Part shown: in pieces, positions 45,923 through 57,604 of the stretch
Layout: each line of letters opens with the position of its first letter
Position numbering within the stretch: position 1 is the first letter of the stretch
Assembly: GCA_022264855.1 (NCBI GenBank)
Contig: JABYQU010000018.1
Location: forward strand, 310,001 to 374,000
Source of the DNA: Lenzites betulinus
Lineage: Eukaryota; Basidiomycota; Agaricomycetes; Polyporales; Polyporaceae
Direction of reading: 5' to 3'
DNA length: 64,000 nt
Position numbers and translations under genes: made by a program
The notes under the pieces: model-generated
Seen by the model: the letters and a program-made list of their open reading frames with translations, nothing else
Databases searched by the model: none
Told to the model about the DNA's origin: nothing

Positions 45923-46471
45923 TTATGTGTCATCCTCCATGTTCCTGAAGGCAATCTCTTTCGCATCTATGTACCAAAGAGCGTATAGCGGCGGTCGAGG
46001 TGGTATATCCCTAAGTTGATCTTCCGCCGTGTTCGCGTTCGGAAAAAAGGACGACGACATCATAGACGCCTGACCGCAGTGAAGCAGGGAGGGGCGACCA
46101 CAAATATTATTATCGTAGAAATGCACACCTTTCAAACAGCATGCTCCGCGCTGTCGTACGGACGTCCTGTCTTCACAATATTGCACAGCGACATTGGCCC
46201 CCCCAGCGGGTGGCCCGCGGCGGTGGTCAGCAACCCATTCGCTCGAAGTCTGTCGTCCACATTGACATCGCACTCTAGCCACGACTGGGTAGTGTCTTCT
46301 GCCTGCTTGACTGGATCCAGGGCCTCAGCGCTGTGTAAGTCTCATTCGCCGCCACCCAACTCGTGCCGCCCCATTCACGGTCACTTTTCAGGAATTTGGC
46401 CTCCATGATCCTCACTTGCCACTGATCCTGCCAACCCGAACATCCAGTTTTACTCCTGTGACATCTCCCAT
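45923..46471 (-). CDS. Small hypothetical protein, three exons
   Basis: A model not visible as one open frame: exons 46471-46416, 46330-46138 and 46069-45923 join in frame to 396 nt (131 residues) starting MGDVTGVKLDVRVG and ending NMEDDT. The first junction has GTGAGG..ACACAG ends. The second uses a weak GTTTGA donor but a good CAG acceptor. The exon text has coding character (for example LECDVNVDDRLRANGLLTTA). No family recognised. It could be the 3' end of a longer gene or a decayed one. Confidence 0.4.
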
Positions 46472-47855
46472 TGCACACGCTGAGGAAGACTGGCTAACGC
46501 ACGACGTCACACAATCGCTCTCTAACGGACGAGGATATGATGACTGCGATCCCCTACTCAGCAACACACCTCTTGATCTAGTAGTCGGCTGTCGACGGCA
46601 ACAAGGCGGCTATCGAAGAACCTGACACCTCCTCATATTGCGATAGCGGCGGGTCCGTCGCATCTGAGACGCGTGCAAGATAGGTCAAAAACCTGTTGCG
46701 GGTGCTTGGGACGACGGTATAATGGCTATCCAACTCCGGAGCCCTTACGAGCCCATACCTACGTCGTTATAAGCGACTCCTTCTTCGGAGCAAACAACCA
46801 AAAGATGAGCAGCACGCACTTGCCGCTCAACCAAACGGGCCGGCGAGGAGCACGACCGGCACAGAAGATCGTGAGTGATGAAGCGGACTTGCTTGCGGAC
46901 GCATGGATGTGCTCATTCATACGCCGAACTGTAGCTTAGGTGGATGGCAACGTTCCGGGTGGTATGAGCGAAGACTCCGCGGGCAAGTCAATGGTGGCGT
47001 CCGGCGTGGAGTGAGAGTCTCTAGCAGGGTTGGAGGGGGATGCATGCTCGACTCACTCGACCGCCACCGTTGACCCTGAAGCTCGTCGGAGTTGGAGCTC
47101 GGGCTGTTCTTCCCTGAGCTCCGTAAAATTGCGTGGGACGGGTATGTCATGCGGCCGCCGGACGGAGTATTCTATCAGAACGGCCATCTGGAAGAATTTG
47201 ATACTGCTGGAGGCATGTGCCCAAGAACAAGGAGAGAACCGTCGAAAGTGGGCAAACTGACCATACGCATAAACAGGGCCAAACACCGCGGCGACTTCGG
47301 GATTGCGCCGCTTCGCTCTCATCGCGTGCGACATTCACCGACCACGAGACCCCGACAATTGTCAGGCTCGCGATCTTCTGTCTCGAGGCCAGGTGCAGCG
47401 TTCTTGAGTGCAAGCCCGTCGAATCTAGACCTGGTCGCGCTCGATTGGGAGGATCTGCGCCCTCGGAGTCTGTATTTCGCTCGCCGGACAATCCGGATGA
47501 CTCGTCGCCTCGCATGCGGTTGCCGCATGTTATTCTCTAGACCGCCGCCGCCTGTCTGTTTCCAACCCTCTCCGCTGCTTCTCTGATTATCTTGTGCCTC
47601 ATCGCGCGATGGTGTGCCCTCGGGACCGACGCTAGTACTGGTGACTCGCCTTCCGCCTCTCATCCTCCGCAGGAGTTGCTTCTTCCGTGCACGCTCGAGC
47701 GGCCATCGATGCGCCCATTTGAAAGTCAGCCGAGGACAACAAAAAAGCTTCCCACAGGACGCCTCAGAAGAGGGCTTCCTTTGTGCTGGCGAGCACGGGG
47801 CGTTCGGTCAGCTGCGTTTTGTCCGTCGCGGCGACGGCCCGGAGGCAGCTCTCTG
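46472..47855. other. Gene-poor region with possible minus-strand remnant
   Basis: No convincing gene. On the minus strand, 47334-47057 and 47020-46936 read as coding-like text ending in TAA, but the intron between them would be only 36 nt and no 5' part joins cleanly. Treat as a possible pseudogene fragment. Confidence 0.25.
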
Positions 47856-47858
47856 GAG

Positions 47859-49741
47859 TATAAGAACCCCGCTCGCTCGCCCACCTCTTTCTCTCCAGAA
47901 CCACCACCACCACTACCACTCTCAACGAGCTCGAGTACTCTCCAGAGTCTCGAGGGGCCGCGCCGGCCTACACGGCTGGTGCGGCAGCGTCGACCACCAA
48001 CTCTAAGGTGAGTTGTGGCGTTCGACAACGCCGACGCCACCGTCGACTAACAGGCTTCGCAACGCACAACAGGGGTCGGCGACTCGTACACCACCACGCT
48101 GACGCTCATTTAGTACGTTCTCTCCTCTTAATCGTCTCAACCGGTCGGTACTCATCGCCGCCCAGATAGGTTAAACAAGGGCATTCTACCATGAGCCCGC
48201 TACGCGGTGCCACCCTCAGCGTTCAATTGTAAGTTCCTCGTCGTCGCAGTGTGCGCCACGCGTTCCGTCGCTGACGCATCGCCTCACCAGTAAGTGGACG
48301 CCGCGTGGACTCCGCGTGCCTCAACAGGCGGTACGCAAGAATTCCCCACCGAGGGTAAGCAGGAGGCGCCCTATACGGGCCCTCCTGCCAAGCCCGCGCC
48401 TCACGGCTGCGGCATCGCGGACGGACAATAGTCCGTCTCGCTCCGGATGGGGTTACCGGGTCGAGTGGCACCACACACAGACCTAGGCCCCCGCGCGATC
48501 CCCCCTTGGGGGGCTGTCGGAGCGTGCCCGTCTCCCTCGGGGGACGGTGCGGCAGCATGCGTACTAATGTACTTTCGAGCGGGTGCGATCTCTGGTCGAG
48601 TCAACGGCACATGCCCCCTCTGCGGGCGCCGTCGGCGCGTTCCATTGGGTTGCCCGTCTCGGGCGGCGCGGGGTAAGTGCGTCTCCGCCGCCAACCTGGG
48701 AACGAGGCGGCGCGCGCACCTGTATCGCCAGGGCACGAAGCCGTCGCCGATCCTGGGCGCCGTGCTGGGTCCCCTTCGGGGGCGAAGGCCGGCACCATGG
48801 GATGTTGATTTCAAGCGCGCGACTTCCAGTCGCGTAAGCGTCGTCATACCCGCCCCGGCTTCGGCCACCCACACCCTCCATCATGGACATGCCCGGGACT
48901 CCCTCACCGACAAGAACGCCGCCTCAAATATGTTTATTCGTATTTATTCGCAAGATCTCGCCGCCGCATACAAGCTATCCAAGACCCTCAAACACGCTCT
49001 CGCGCCCCCGCCCTATGCACCTAAGCTGGCCATCAACGTCATCCGGGCCTGTATGAATGTGTGAACGCGTGCCTCAAGACTCCGTCCGATCCCGCCGCGA
49101 GGGGCGGGATTCGGCGTATAAGGTACGTGCCATCGCGCCTTCGCCTGAGACTCGCCGCTCATCCCCGCTTTCTTGCAGTTAATCCTCGCTAAACTCCCAC
49201 ATTGCACGGTGCGAAACATGTACGTCCACTCGTTCTTAGTCTCTGCCGAGCATGTCCTGACTTCGCTTCTCTCTCTCAGGTAGCGCCAGTGGTTGACTCG
49301 GCCCGCGCAAGCCATCGCGCTACACCACAACGCGCGCGATGGACTTGCAACGGTCTCGCGACGCGCGCGCCGCAAGCTCGCAGCCCATACACCAGGGCTC
49401 TTGCGACCCGCGCGTCGCATTGTAGGGCTTAAACCCTCTCACGTACGTCGTCTTTCTCTGCTCGCATGGCTTCGACAACGAACTGACATCGTGTCCTCGT
49501 GTAGCGCTAGCCTCGTGCATAGCAGCAGTCGCTGGCGGTCGGCTCGCGCGGTCATCGTGCACCGCACGGTGGTCCGGCAACAGCCTTCGTGACGAGCGCA
49601 TCGCAGAGTTGCGCCCCGATTACCAGGGGTTCTGCGGCGCGCGCGTCACATTGTTTGGGTGAACATGCACGAGGTATGTCGTCTTTACTCGCGCTCGCCT
49701 CGGACGATGAGCTGACTCTTGCTACGCAGACCTGCCTCCTT
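47859..49741 (+). ncRNA. Candidate spliced transcript without clear coding
   Basis: A TATA-like element (GGAGTATAAGAA at about 47855-47866) is followed by a series of well-formed introns: GTGAGT at about 48008 to CTAACAG at about 48053; GTACGT at about 48116; GTAAGT 48229-48290; GTACGTGCC near 49120 to TTGCAG near 49179; GTACGTCC near 49219 to CTCAG near 49279; GTACGTCG near 49441 to GTGTAG near 49504; GTATGTCG near 49674 to CGCAG near 49730. The exons mostly lack a shared open frame. One short frame (ATG 48191, joined at 48291, to TAG 48486; 77 residues, basic) is possible. This fits a long non-coding RNA or a fast-evolving small gene; the region 48.3-49.1 kb is GC-rich with hairpins such as CCCCTTCGGGGG. 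Confidence 0.3.
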
Positions 49742-49915
49742 GACCCTCGACGACTTCGTGCTTGCTCTAGCTCTCGCTTTCGTCTTCTATCTCGCTGTCG
49801 CTGTCGCCTGCTCTCTCGCTTTTTTTTCCGCCCTCGCTTGTGCTCTTGCTCTCGCTTGCTCTCTCGCTCTCGCTTACTCTCCAACCCTGTCCTCGCTCTC
49901 GCTCTCACTCTAGAT
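49740..49915 (+). repeat. Low-complexity CTCTCG-type pyrimidine tract
   Basis: Imperfect repeats of CTCTCG / CTCGCT. The apparent Ala/Leu/Ser-rich peptides in all frames are artefacts of this repeat. Confidence 0.7.
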
Positions 49916-51367
49916 CACGCTTATACCACAACCGTGACTCTGCCTCACGCCCTCACGACCATGCGCGCGTACGCAGACTCTGCCGCGATGCTGTCCGCTA
50001 TACCCATTCGGCGCACAGCCGTTCTAATTGTTGCTCATTCGCGGGCATGTACTCGTCCGTTATTTGCGCTCAGGCTTATACCATCAGACAACATGTTTGG
50101 ATGTTTCGTCGTCGCATTACTATCCCCGTAGCCAATACATCCCTTAGACGTCTTGCAATATGATATCAACCGCCTCTTCGACGACACCAGTATGTTGTGT
50201 ATGCTGAAGGTGTATCGAACGAGCGTGAACCAGCGTGAGCGAAGCGTTACCGTCGCATCAAGATTCTATGTCGTCGTGATGTCGTCTGCAACCTCCAAGT
50301 CGGCGCGCGCAGGCGTAGCGAAGAGCCGACTGCACGCTTTTCGCTGGGCTCGTTGTTCCTCGATATCCACAAGCTTTAATTGACGACTGTTGCGCGCAGA
50401 TGAGGGGCCTCGGACCTCCTATATTGACGCAGTTCGGCACGATCGAGTAGAGTGCACCGAGCATGGGGCATTAGATCTTAGAGTCCGCACGTTATGACAC
50501 TATTGCTCATCCTAGAACGCGATCTGCTCTCGCATGACGGAAGACGCGCATACGACTCGACTGGGGCCTTAGACGACGCGACGTTCAGTTATTCTCTCTC
50601 CAGGGTAGCCTAGCAGTTCAAGAACACACTGCGAGGTGTAATCCAGACGGGTGCTTGAGGTGTCCGCGAGGTGAATATGAGCATTCGTGATACTGCCTAG
50701 TGGTCACGCTGCCTCCGAGTCGATAGGACACGGGATACAGCAGCAAGATTTCGACCCCATCACGCCTAGCCTACAGTCTCGAGTACGTCTAGCCGCATAG
50801 TTGAGAATCCATAGTCGACGGTGGAGAGCTGCAGAAGTTCGCCGGAGTTCGTCGAGGCGGGACGGGACCTGACGCCGACGGGACGTACGGGATTGTGTAA
50901 GCGCCTATATGCTTGTGTATATTTGGCGACGGTGGCTGCGGATGGCATCCGGGCGGCGGGCGTCTGTTTGCAGCCATTGTTCTTCGCGGAGGATGTTTTT
51001 GTTGTCCAAGTACAATGAGGCGTCCTCGACGACCGCCATCGGCCAGCACAAAGGCCAAATTATATTCCGCGTGCGAGATCATGCCACGCATTCGCAGGCG
51101 GCGGCGCCAACCCCTAACTCATAAGCCCCGCCCTCCGTCCCGACACATCCTCCATTCTACTCAGCCTACCCGCCCTCTCCAGTCCTTCTCTCTCCTCCGC
51201 GTTCCGCGTCTCATCTCGCCTTCGGGCTTCTGCTTACGACTTACAGGGTGCAGGTACACCACACTCTTTCTTCCACATTCATTGTCTGCCTATAAGACGC
51301 CTACCGCCACCTTCCACCTCTCAAACACCCATCACTCCAAGTTCCAAACAATTCAAACCTATTCAAG
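49916..51367. other. Intergenic region, no gene seen
   Basis: Open frames are short and overlapping. A pyrimidine-rich stretch from about 51120 to 51365 is probably the promoter and leader of the next gene. Confidence 0.45.
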
Positions 51368-52452
51368 ATGATGACCAGGAGAGGATGTGAGACCGGAGCT
51401 CCTTCGTACTCCTCGAAACAATACTGAATGCCTTCTAGACACTTTCATCGCGCTCAACGCCGTGCGCGCATTGAGCATTATCGCTCTGTTGCTCCTTTTC
51501 GCGAGCAGCATCGTCACCATGGTCCAAGACGTCAAATCAGTAAACGCATTCATCGCTGCCGGCAAGGCCAACACAAACATCCGCGCCGAGGTCAACAGCA
51601 CGGACATCGACTGCACTAGCGCTGACACCGACTACATTGAGTACGTCCTGTCCCCCACCCCCTCACACGAGCACCCGCTTACACGCATCGTCGCACAGCG
51701 GAAGCACAGTCCCCAACCAGCCTGCAGGTGCCTTCTGGGCCGTCCTGAACAGGCTGCTCATCATCTTCCAAGTCATTGTCCTCATCATGTCCGAAATCGG
51801 CTGGCCCGCCTCGTTCTTCAGCCGCTTCTTCCCCATCCTCGGAGACGAGTTCGGCCTCGGCGCGCTCGGCGTTATCCAATGCCTGTAAGTCCCGCCATCC
51901 CGCCCCTCTCCCACCCCGGCACTCATAACTTACCCTTTGTCCCTTCTCCCAACCAGACTCGGCGCCGCCGTCCTCTCGCACCACGTCGACAAGTTCTCGC
52001 TCGTCTCCGCCTTCTTCCTCTTCTCCCTCGGCTGCGTGAACATTCTCCTCGGGCTCATCTACCGCGAGACCGCGAAGACGCGCCGCTCACGCGCGGCATG
52101 GCGCGCACGCTTCGAGGGCCTCGACGTGCTCCCGACGACCGCGCCCCCGCGCCAGCTCGTCATGCGCAGCCCGACGTGGCACGAGAAGGACAACGGCGCG
52201 GAGACGTCGCGCGCCGGCAGCCTCAGCAGCCAGAAGAGCGGCATGGGCTTCGGGCGGCAGGGCGAGAAGGCCGCGCTTGCGCGAGGTGAGTCTCCTTCAT
52301 CCAGCACATCACGGCGCGCAGCTGACAGAACGCGCGCAGGCTACACCGTGACGCGCCCGGAGGAGGCCCTTCCGACATATGTCCCGAAGCGCACCGTCAC
52401 CGTGCGCGACAGCACGATCAGCGTGGACGAGTCCGAGACCGCCCATGACTGA
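51368..52452 (+). CDS. Four-helix membrane protein, DUF7598-like
   Basis: Integral membrane protein of unknown function, a type widespread in Agaricomycetes. Five exons (51368-51386, 51439-51640, 51699-51884, 51957-52285, 52340-52452) join in frame to 849 nt (282 residues); the first is only 19 nt. Four hydrophobic segments are visible: ALSIIALLLLFASSIVTMV (about residue 18), VLNRLLIIFQVIVLIM (about 82), the ILGDEFGLGALGVIQCLLGAAVL stretch starting about 108 (here in two parts), and FSLVSAFFLFSLGCVNILLG (about 140). The C-terminal 110 residues are cytosolic-looking, basic and Ser/Pro-rich (PRQLVMRSPTWHEKDN). The family name is from memory of the sequence pattern; a profile search would settle it. 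Confidence 0.75.
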
Positions 52453-52877
52453 TACGTTCCCTGGTGGACCCGATTTACGCCCTACGATGACGACGACGAC
52501 GGTACGACGGCCTGCAGGACTTTCGCGTCTCCCTCCCCTTCTCCTTGCTCTCGTGCGGCGGTACATACGTGTATTATCCCGGGCGCGTGTGGCGGTATCA
52601 GCCCGCCCGGCGACCCCCTATTTGTAGCCTGTAGTTCGTGCTCTTCAGCTGTATCATTGCTATCCGTTTTCTTGCTGGACTTGGTGCTTGTGAGAATGCG
52701 CGTGGGAGGCGGCCATGGCGGTAAGCGCCCCTTCGCCCCTCGGGTCAGATCGTATCGATCCTTTCACCTATATCTATGAGTATTTCGCATACATCGTTTA
52801 AGCTCACTTTTATAGGTCATTCCAAACTGGAAACCCTTTCATTCATCATGATCAAAATAGCGGTGAGCTTTCCAAAC
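52453..52877. other. 3' flank of the membrane protein gene
   Basis: Presumed 3' UTR and spacer up to the TIR element. No gene seen. Confidence 0.5.
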
Positions 52878-52879
52878 TA

Positions 52880-53875
52880 CACCGCTGAACATCCCGCGGG
52901 CGGAATTCAGGTGGGCATATTCCAGGTCCTGAGTCAGGACCTGGAATCCGCAGAGGAAGGCATGCGGTTTCCAGATGGTGTCCACTTGGATACCACCGCC
53001 CAGGAAAAAGGCTGGGATCTAAGAATGCATCCTGTGGAATCCAGCTGGCGGGCCTCTGGCGGCGTATCACCATCTGTAATCCAAGGGCGCGTCAACCTGG
53101 CGCCGTTTTTGGGGTACTTCAGAGTTCTCAGAGATTCGAAGGCGGGCGCCAAGTCAACGACACTCCTCTGCTTCCTCCCGCCATCACCGTCCATCAATCC
53201 CCTCACTCCCCTCCTGTATCCGTCCTTATACACTGCTTTGGCAGACCGCGGTGATGCTCGTTCATTCAGACGGGCTCCTGTATATTTCTGTTGGTAAATC
53301 GGTGAGCAACAAACGGTCTCCGAGTCCGAAAAAATCCATGTCGTTAACCAGCGCGAATGCACGTCATGTACGTGGGCGCTGCGCGCAACATCGGCATGCA
53401 TGTTCTGTTAACAAATGTTTCCACCTATGGTACATAGCAGAACACCGCCCCTCAACGCTGAGGGAGTATCCGGCTAGTATCACTACTGCTGCCGAACGCT
53501 GAGAAAGGTGGCGGCCACTACGTAGCACCGACAGCATACTACCTACTTCTACATGTACTGTGCCTGATACATGTAGCTCAGATATGTTTATTGTTATAAT
53601 TCTATGCATTTGAATGATGTTTCGAAACTGCACCCTAGCTCGATTCTGTCGCTCCTACCAGTGGGCGCGTATGCGCTGGCGTGCGTACCAGCGCCGAACC
53701 TACCAAATATAGGCCAGAGTACGCCGTACGTCTCCAAGAGGCCGGACTCTGGCTGCCAGTGATCCGGTCTCTGGATTTCAGCCTTTTTCCTGGGCGGTGG
53801 ATTCCAGGTGGCATGCCCTTGGATGCCGCCGATTTGTGCACCATCTGGATTCCGCCCGCGGGATGTTCAGCAGTG
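52880..53875. mobile_element. Non-autonomous TIR element flanked by TA
   Basis: The ends are inverted copies: CACCGCTGAACATCCCGCGG at 52880 and its complement ending in CAGTG at 53875, with about 35 bp well matched and related blocks inside (CCACCGCCCAGGAAAAAGGCT at about 52997 and, inverted, near 53780). TA dinucleotides flank both ends (52878-52879, 53876-53877), as for Tc1/mariner elements. There is no transposase frame in its 996 bp. A near-perfect palindrome lies within the left arm (TTCCAGGTCCTGA, one base, complement, around 52920-52946). The right end lies 110 bp beyond the stop of the next gene. Confidence 0.75.
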
Positions 53876-53986
53876 TATACAATTACGTATCTTACACTCA
53901 TTAATACACCATACGTAGCCAGCATAGAAACCCAATATTCCTCCCCGCAAAGCCGCCTGTAGCACGCGCACGAAGTCCCCAAACCC

Positions 53987-55059
53987 TCATACCTGGGGAT
54001 ACGCTGCGCCCGCATCCCCATGGTGTCCAGCCGTCGCCCCGCTCGAGTACGTCACCCCGCTCATCGCCGGCGAGCCTATCGGTCCCGGCACCCCCTGGTG
54101 GTTGGGGTACAGCGGTGTCGGCATCTGTGGCTTGGGCGAGTCCGTCGGTACCGTGCTGTATGCCTGCTGCTGCCCCGGATACTGCCCCGTGGGCTGTTGG
54201 ACCATCGGGATCTGCGCGGAAGAGGCGCCGGTGGACGACGGGACGACGGAGGGGTGCTGCTTGACGGAGGACATCCAGATGGAGACGCCTCGTGAGTGGC
54301 TCACGATTGCGACGACGAAGAGCGTGATCGTGTATGCAAGTACTATCCGTTCGCGCGCGGGGTCAGCTGGGGTCGAACGCACGAAGAACAGGAAACGCAC
54401 GGGCGATGAAGGCGAGGAACGCGAACGCCTCGATCGCGCGCGTCTCGTTGCACGCCTGTGAGAGGAGCGGGCTCTCGGGGAAGTCGCACGTTTGGAACGC
54501 CTCGCCCGTCTGGTCCGCGATGAGCCCGCCCGTCGCGACCCACAGTACCCACAGGATTGCTGTCGCGCATCCGTCCGTCAGTACTTGGTACTTCAAGCTC
54601 CGTTCGAGTCCCGGCACCGAGAGGGAGAAACAACACGCACAAAACCAGACGAGCTCGACGAGCACCACGGACGTGAACGCGCCCGTGCGCAGGAGGTCGA
54701 CAACCAGCCTAGTGCGGGGCGGAGCGTACGCGGCGGTCAGCACATGCACATACGGAGAAGACAGCGCGTGGGAGGGCGGGGCGTACATCACGGGGACGGT
54801 GAGGAGGGTTATGGCGCCGACGGCGATGCTGAGCAGCTCGAAGTTCAGGGTGTTGTCGAAGAATTTCTCGGTGAGCGACGCTAGGTGCGCGCCGAGCGCG
54901 ACCGCGAGGATGCCCCCGAGGAGGGCGAACCCTGCGGTACGGGGCCCAGCGTCAGTGAACGTTGCGGAGCTCGCCTAGTAGGGTCATGCAAGATGGCCAA
55001 GCGGGGAAGGAGGACTCACCAAACGCCACGAGACGGAATATCTGCAGCCAACTGAACAT
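53987..55059 (-). CDS. MARVEL-like four-TM membrane protein, copy 1
   Basis: Small integral membrane protein, resembling the basidiomycete MARVEL-domain family thought to act in membrane organisation or fusion. Exon 1 is 55059-55020 (MFSWLQIFRLVAFG), exon 2 54931-54787 (FALLGGILAVALGAHLASL ... ITLLTVPVM), exon 3 from about 54713 (LVVDLLRTGAFTSVVLVELVW), then AILWVLWVATGG ... ETRAIEAFAFLAF and a last exon with AYTITLFVVAIVS and a Pro/Gln-rich cytosolic tail ending at TGA 53989-53987. Four hydrophobic segments, an 'ILWVLW' segment and a Cys/Glu-Ala loop (CNETRAIEAF) match the family. The paralogue at 56525-57604 shares exon 1 length (40 nt) and intron positions. Confidence 0.75.
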
Positions 55060-56524
55060 GATACCACCGACCTGACTATTACAACGCGCAGAGAGTGCAG
55101 ACGCAGAAAAGGAGGATACAAGCCGCCAAGAGCTTAACGGAGAGAACCATGCGCACGGGACGCAGCGAGCAAACGACGAACAGAGGTGCCTGAGCGACCT
55201 CGGCACTCGCGACGTCTGATTCTTATGTACGCCCTCCCTTGAGCTTGCCCACCTGAACGCCTCGACTCTATCATTATGCGCATGTCCTGTCTGACCGGGC
55301 TCTGCGCCTGCTTGTGCGGTGCGGCGGAGAGTTCGGATCGCGATAGCGCAGCCGAGTTTGACGTCGAGTGACAGGCCGGGCGCGCTAAGTGGTCGAGCCG
55401 TGCATGAATGTAGCACCGCTTGTGCCTCCGCACTCCCGAGGCTGTTGTTGTGGGAGCGGAACCATGTCGGTGGATTGTGCCAATAGTACCAAGGAGAGCA
55501 GGAACTCGACGCGGCTTCGAGTCGTGGTCAGGCTCCAGGGGGTTACCTTGGAGATCCGATCCTGCGAGAGCGCGTTGACGGTGGCTCCTATGTCATACCT
55601 CAGACTCAGATACATGCACGCATATAATACAACTGATGTTTTACCCTCCAGTGATTAATGTCTGTCCTGGGTAAGCGACGTCAGCTAAACACGCCTCCGG
55701 ATCCGTGCCTGACTAGTTCAGCAGATTAGCTTTATTATGACTGTCGCATCCTCGATCAGTCCGTTGGGCACACCTCAGATATATTGCGCACGGTACATAC
55801 CACGACTCAAACTTCGAGCCCGTCGAACGTGACAAGAAGCCAAAGAGACAACAATGCGAGAACGCACTCGGAGGCGCTCGCGAGTGACTCACTACAAGAT
55901 GCGAACTGACAACGCGGAGGCCGACTACTCATGCGTACCGCATCGTCGACTGTCACATCAAGTTCTATGCCACGGACGCCCATCCGAATTAACTGCACGC
56001 ATACAGGGCCACGTCGTCTCTGTCAGATTGCGTGCTCTTCGGATCGCCGACCCATTGGACGCTCAGCGCTCAATACCTGGATACCTGGATCCTCAGAAGG
56101 CTCCCCTAAAGATGCGACTCCCAGGCGCATTCAATCTGATCAGCACGACGGGGCTCACTGCAATGGAAGCACCCACCTTCAAAACCCGGAAGTCAGAAAA
56201 CTCTGAACGATAACGCCTGCCTTTTCGAGCGAGTCGCGATGCGCCGTCGACACGATCATGTGACTTATACAGCCCCCGCCGCAGCGCGCCGCGTGGCTGG
56301 GTCAAAGTGCACACTGCCCAGGAGCTTGAAGTAGCTGTCCTCTCGCCAAGGTCGTATCGGGCGACTTGTGCGCACCACCGCTTGCTTGTCGAAGCATAGC
56401 TCACGAGGCCCAGACAACCTGCTTCGTTACTGCGCATACGCAGAACCCAACAGAAACCTCACACCAGTTCTCGCACAAGCCCTCGAAAGACCGCCCAAAG
56501 CACCCAAACGAAGCCACAGACACC
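55060..56524. other. Spacer between the MARVEL paralogues, duplicated blocks
   Basis: The upstream region of copy 1. Segments near 55395-55480 and 56040-56400 resemble segments near 57960-58040 and 58395-59150 upstream of copy 2. No gene seen. Confidence 0.5.
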
Positions 56525-57604
56525 TCACAGTTGCGGAATCGCCACGCCCCCCTCCCCACGATACGCCGCGCCTGCATCCCCATAACGTCCCGCCGTCCCG
56601 CGCTCGTTCGAGTACACGACGCTCATCGCAGACAAGCTCATCGGCCCCGGCCCCCCCATCCCGTGGTTGGGTCGTTGGTGGTGGTTTGGGTGCATCGGCA
56701 CCGGCATTGGCGGCGAGGGCAAGTTCGCCTCTATGTTGTACGCACGTTCAGACCCCGGCTGGAGCATGGGGATCAGCCCTGGGTCGGAGGCGTGAGCGGG
56801 AAGCAGAACGCCGGCGGAGAGCTGCTTGACGGAGGACGTCCAGACGGACATCCCCCGGGCGCGGCTCCGGGACGCGACGACGAGCAAAGTGCCCGTGTAT
56901 GCGAACACTGTGCGCGGTCAGCATGGAGTCTGGAGAGCCCGACGTGCGGGGGAGAGAGGGGGGGTGGACGCACGGGCGACGGAGACGAGGAACGCGAACG
57001 CCGCGATCGCGCGCACGTCGCTGCACACCTCGGCGAAGATGGGGATCTGGGTGAAGTCGCACACGCTTCGGAGGTCGTCCTTGTCCACCAGGGCCTGGTC
57101 TACGACAAACGCGCCCGCCACGGCCCACATGATCCACAGGATCGCTGCAGCACGTCCGCCCGTCAGTACATTCACTCAGGTAGGAGCTCGAAGAGACGGA
57201 GCCGGCACGCACAGAGCCAGACGAGCTCGAAAGCGATCTTCGATGTGAGCGCGCCCGTGCGCACGAGGTCGACTACCAGCCTGCGGTACGGCGTGGTACG
57301 CGGTCAGCACGTTCTGGCAAAGAGAGGACAGGGGCATACATCATGGTGACAGGGGGCAGCGTCAAGATACCGGCGAGGATGACGAGCAGCTCAAAGGTCA
57401 GGATGGGCGCGTTGGGGACGTTGGCTAGCGATCTGACGTGTGCGTTGACCGCAACCGCGACTATGGCCCCGAGGATGGCGAATGCTGTAGTACGGGAGTG
57501 AGCGTCAGTTGAAGCTTGACGCTTGAAGGGGCATGAGCTGCACGATGGGGAAACGGGCACTCACCCAGCGCCAAGAAACGGAAAACTCGCAACCAACTCG
57601 GCAT
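56525..57604 (-). CDS. MARVEL-like four-TM membrane protein, copy 2
   Basis: Paralogue of the gene at 53987-55059. Exon 1 is 57604-57565 (MPSWLRVFRFLAL); then FAILGGAIVAVAVNAHVRSL-like text (AILGAIVAVAVNAH), ILTLPPVTM, LVVDLVRTGALTSKIAFELVW, AILWIMWAVAGAFVVDQ, SDVRAIAAFAFLVSVARA and a last exon (VFAYTGTLLVVASRSRARG, then a Pro/Met/Asn-rich tail) ending at TGA 56527-56525. Intron phase and exon lengths match copy 1, so this is a tandem duplication followed by strong divergence. Function unknown; membrane location from four hydrophobic segments. Confidence 0.72.

Noticed and set aside
46936..47057. Coding-like minus-strand exon pair
   Set aside because: The intron would be 36 nt, shorter than any other here, and no 5' part joins; kept only as a possible remnant.
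49719..49913. Hydrophobic Ala/Leu-rich peptide
   Set aside because: Product of a CTCTCG repeat; similar peptides appear in all frames.
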